A stretch of DNA of 64,000 bases, from positions 2,490,501-2,554,500 of the forward strand of contig NZ_CP083350.1 of the NCBI RefSeq assembly GCF_020035535.1. The letters are read 5' to 3'. Below the pieces are notes generated by a model that was not told where the DNA came from, did no database searches, and was given only the letters and a program-made list of their open reading frames with translations. Shown here in pieces: positions 63,543-64,000 of the stretch. The position numbers were made by a program, and so were the translations under genes. Numbering within the stretch: position 1 is the stretch's first letter; each line of letters starts with the position of its first letter. The stretch is from Ensifer adhaerens. GTDB lineage: Bacteria; Pseudomonadota; Alphaproteobacteria; Rhizobiales; Rhizobiaceae.

Positions 63543-64000
63543 GGTCGGGACGATCCACGCGGCAAGACTGCATGGACCCGATTGGCCCGGTTCGGGCGCC
63601 CTGCGCGCGATGGAGCTTCGAGACATACCTGCCGTGGGCAGCATGTTTACCCGGATCTTCCGCAAGCGCGAGTACAAGGCGGGTGGCGAGCTTCAGAAGT
63701 ACATCGAGACCATTTTCTTTGGCAGTCCGCTCTATTCGCCCGAGCGCGGCAGTGTTGTCTATGATGACGGAGCAGGCGGCATAGGTAGCGTCATCCTGGC
63801 GCTCCCGATGGAGTTCTCGGTGCAGGGGCGCCGGACGGTCGCAAAATTGCTCTGCGCTTTCATGTCTGAAGGCAAAGCGGGCGCCCATGGCGCTGCATGT
63901 ATTGCTCGCGCCATGCGCGCCGCCAAACAGGATATGTGCTTTTCGGACAATCTGTCACCGGTCAGCGCAGATCACGGGGCAGCCGGCGGTGGCATCCTGC
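63532..64000 (+). CDS. GNAT-like protein, partial (runs off the window)
   Basis: The frame opens at ATG 63532, overlaps the flippase stop by 11 bp and is still open at 64000 (156 codons seen). The motif LRAMELRDIPAVGSMFTRIFRK matches the start of the GNAT-like protein at 60185-61300 (IRSLERADIPAIAGMFQRVF). The two are therefore probable paralogues. The remainder (VILALPMEFSVQGRRTVAKLL) agrees with an N-terminal GNAT domain. The C-terminus is not visible. Confidence 0.65.
   Translation, partial: MKVEVGTIHAARLHGPDWPGSGALRAMELRDIPAVGSMFTRIFRKREYKAGGELQKYIETIFFGSPLYSPERGSVVYDDGAGGIGSVILALPMEFSVQGRRTVAKLLCAFMSEGKAGAHGAACIARAMRAAKQDMCFSDNLSPVSADHGAAGGGIL

Overview
The window reads as a piece of an Alphaproteobacterium of the Rhizobiaceae, most like Ensifer/Sinorhizobium. 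The evidence is high GC, many GTG/TTG starts, short overlapping operons, a rhizobial-type XRE regulator, a SARP/TolB-like/TPR regulator and a surface-polysaccharide neighbourhood. The assignment to genus is inference. No rRNA, tRNA, CRISPR array, insertion sequence or phage gene was found.

Layout. (1) 1-12.3 kb, envelope and sulfatase region: a truncated fused membrane/spermidine-synthase-like protein, a periplasmic arylsulfatase, a tightly overlapped moxR-DUF58-DUF4381-batA-batB/C-batD operon on the minus strand, and divergently a formylglycine-generating enzyme plus an exported HAD phosphatase. (2) 12.5-18.7 kb: a small ORF, a membrane TPR protein, an MDR oxidoreductase, and a sulfur operon (2OG-Fe(II) oxygenase, then metY) behind a LysR-like dyad and a possible leader peptide. 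(3) 19.1-24.1 kb, minus strand: XRE regulator, SARP-type regulator, a 73-aa candidate RiPP precursor, YcaO, TfuA, and a small helical protein. This is the best candidate for an undescribed system: a compact pathway whose precursor has no cysteine. (4) 24.5-31.2 kb: SH3/Gly-rich exported protein, MscS channel, MltF-like lytic transglycosylase and a lipoprotein in one operon. (5) 31.2-64 kb: a long surface-glycan region with glycosyltransferases, a deacetylase, a UDP-sugar dehydrogenase, a polysaccharide lyase, a Yej/Dpp-like peptide ABC transporter, two MurG-like transferases around a GT-B enzyme, methyltransferases, a 900-aa ABC-exporter-like protein with lost ATPase motifs, a cyclic-nucleotide-binding protein, an AsnB-ACP-AMP ligase-NadE module, two related GNAT-like proteins, a PrmC-like methyltransferase and a Wzx-type flippase.

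Two threads link the blocks. First, five copies of a 20-bp element (consensus AAGTACGTAACAGTWACGAA) lie upstream of the sulfatase, moxR/bat, FGE, small-ORF and SH3-protein transcription units, always in the same orientation relative to the gene. This suggests one envelope-linked regulon. Second, cyclic-nucleotide logic recurs in the glycan region: a class III cyclase with intact metal aspartates, a DUF3095 protein with cyclase-like motifs, and a stand-alone cNMP-binding protein just after the degenerate ABC protein.

All functional calls come from reading motifs and family resemblance by eye; no database search was run.
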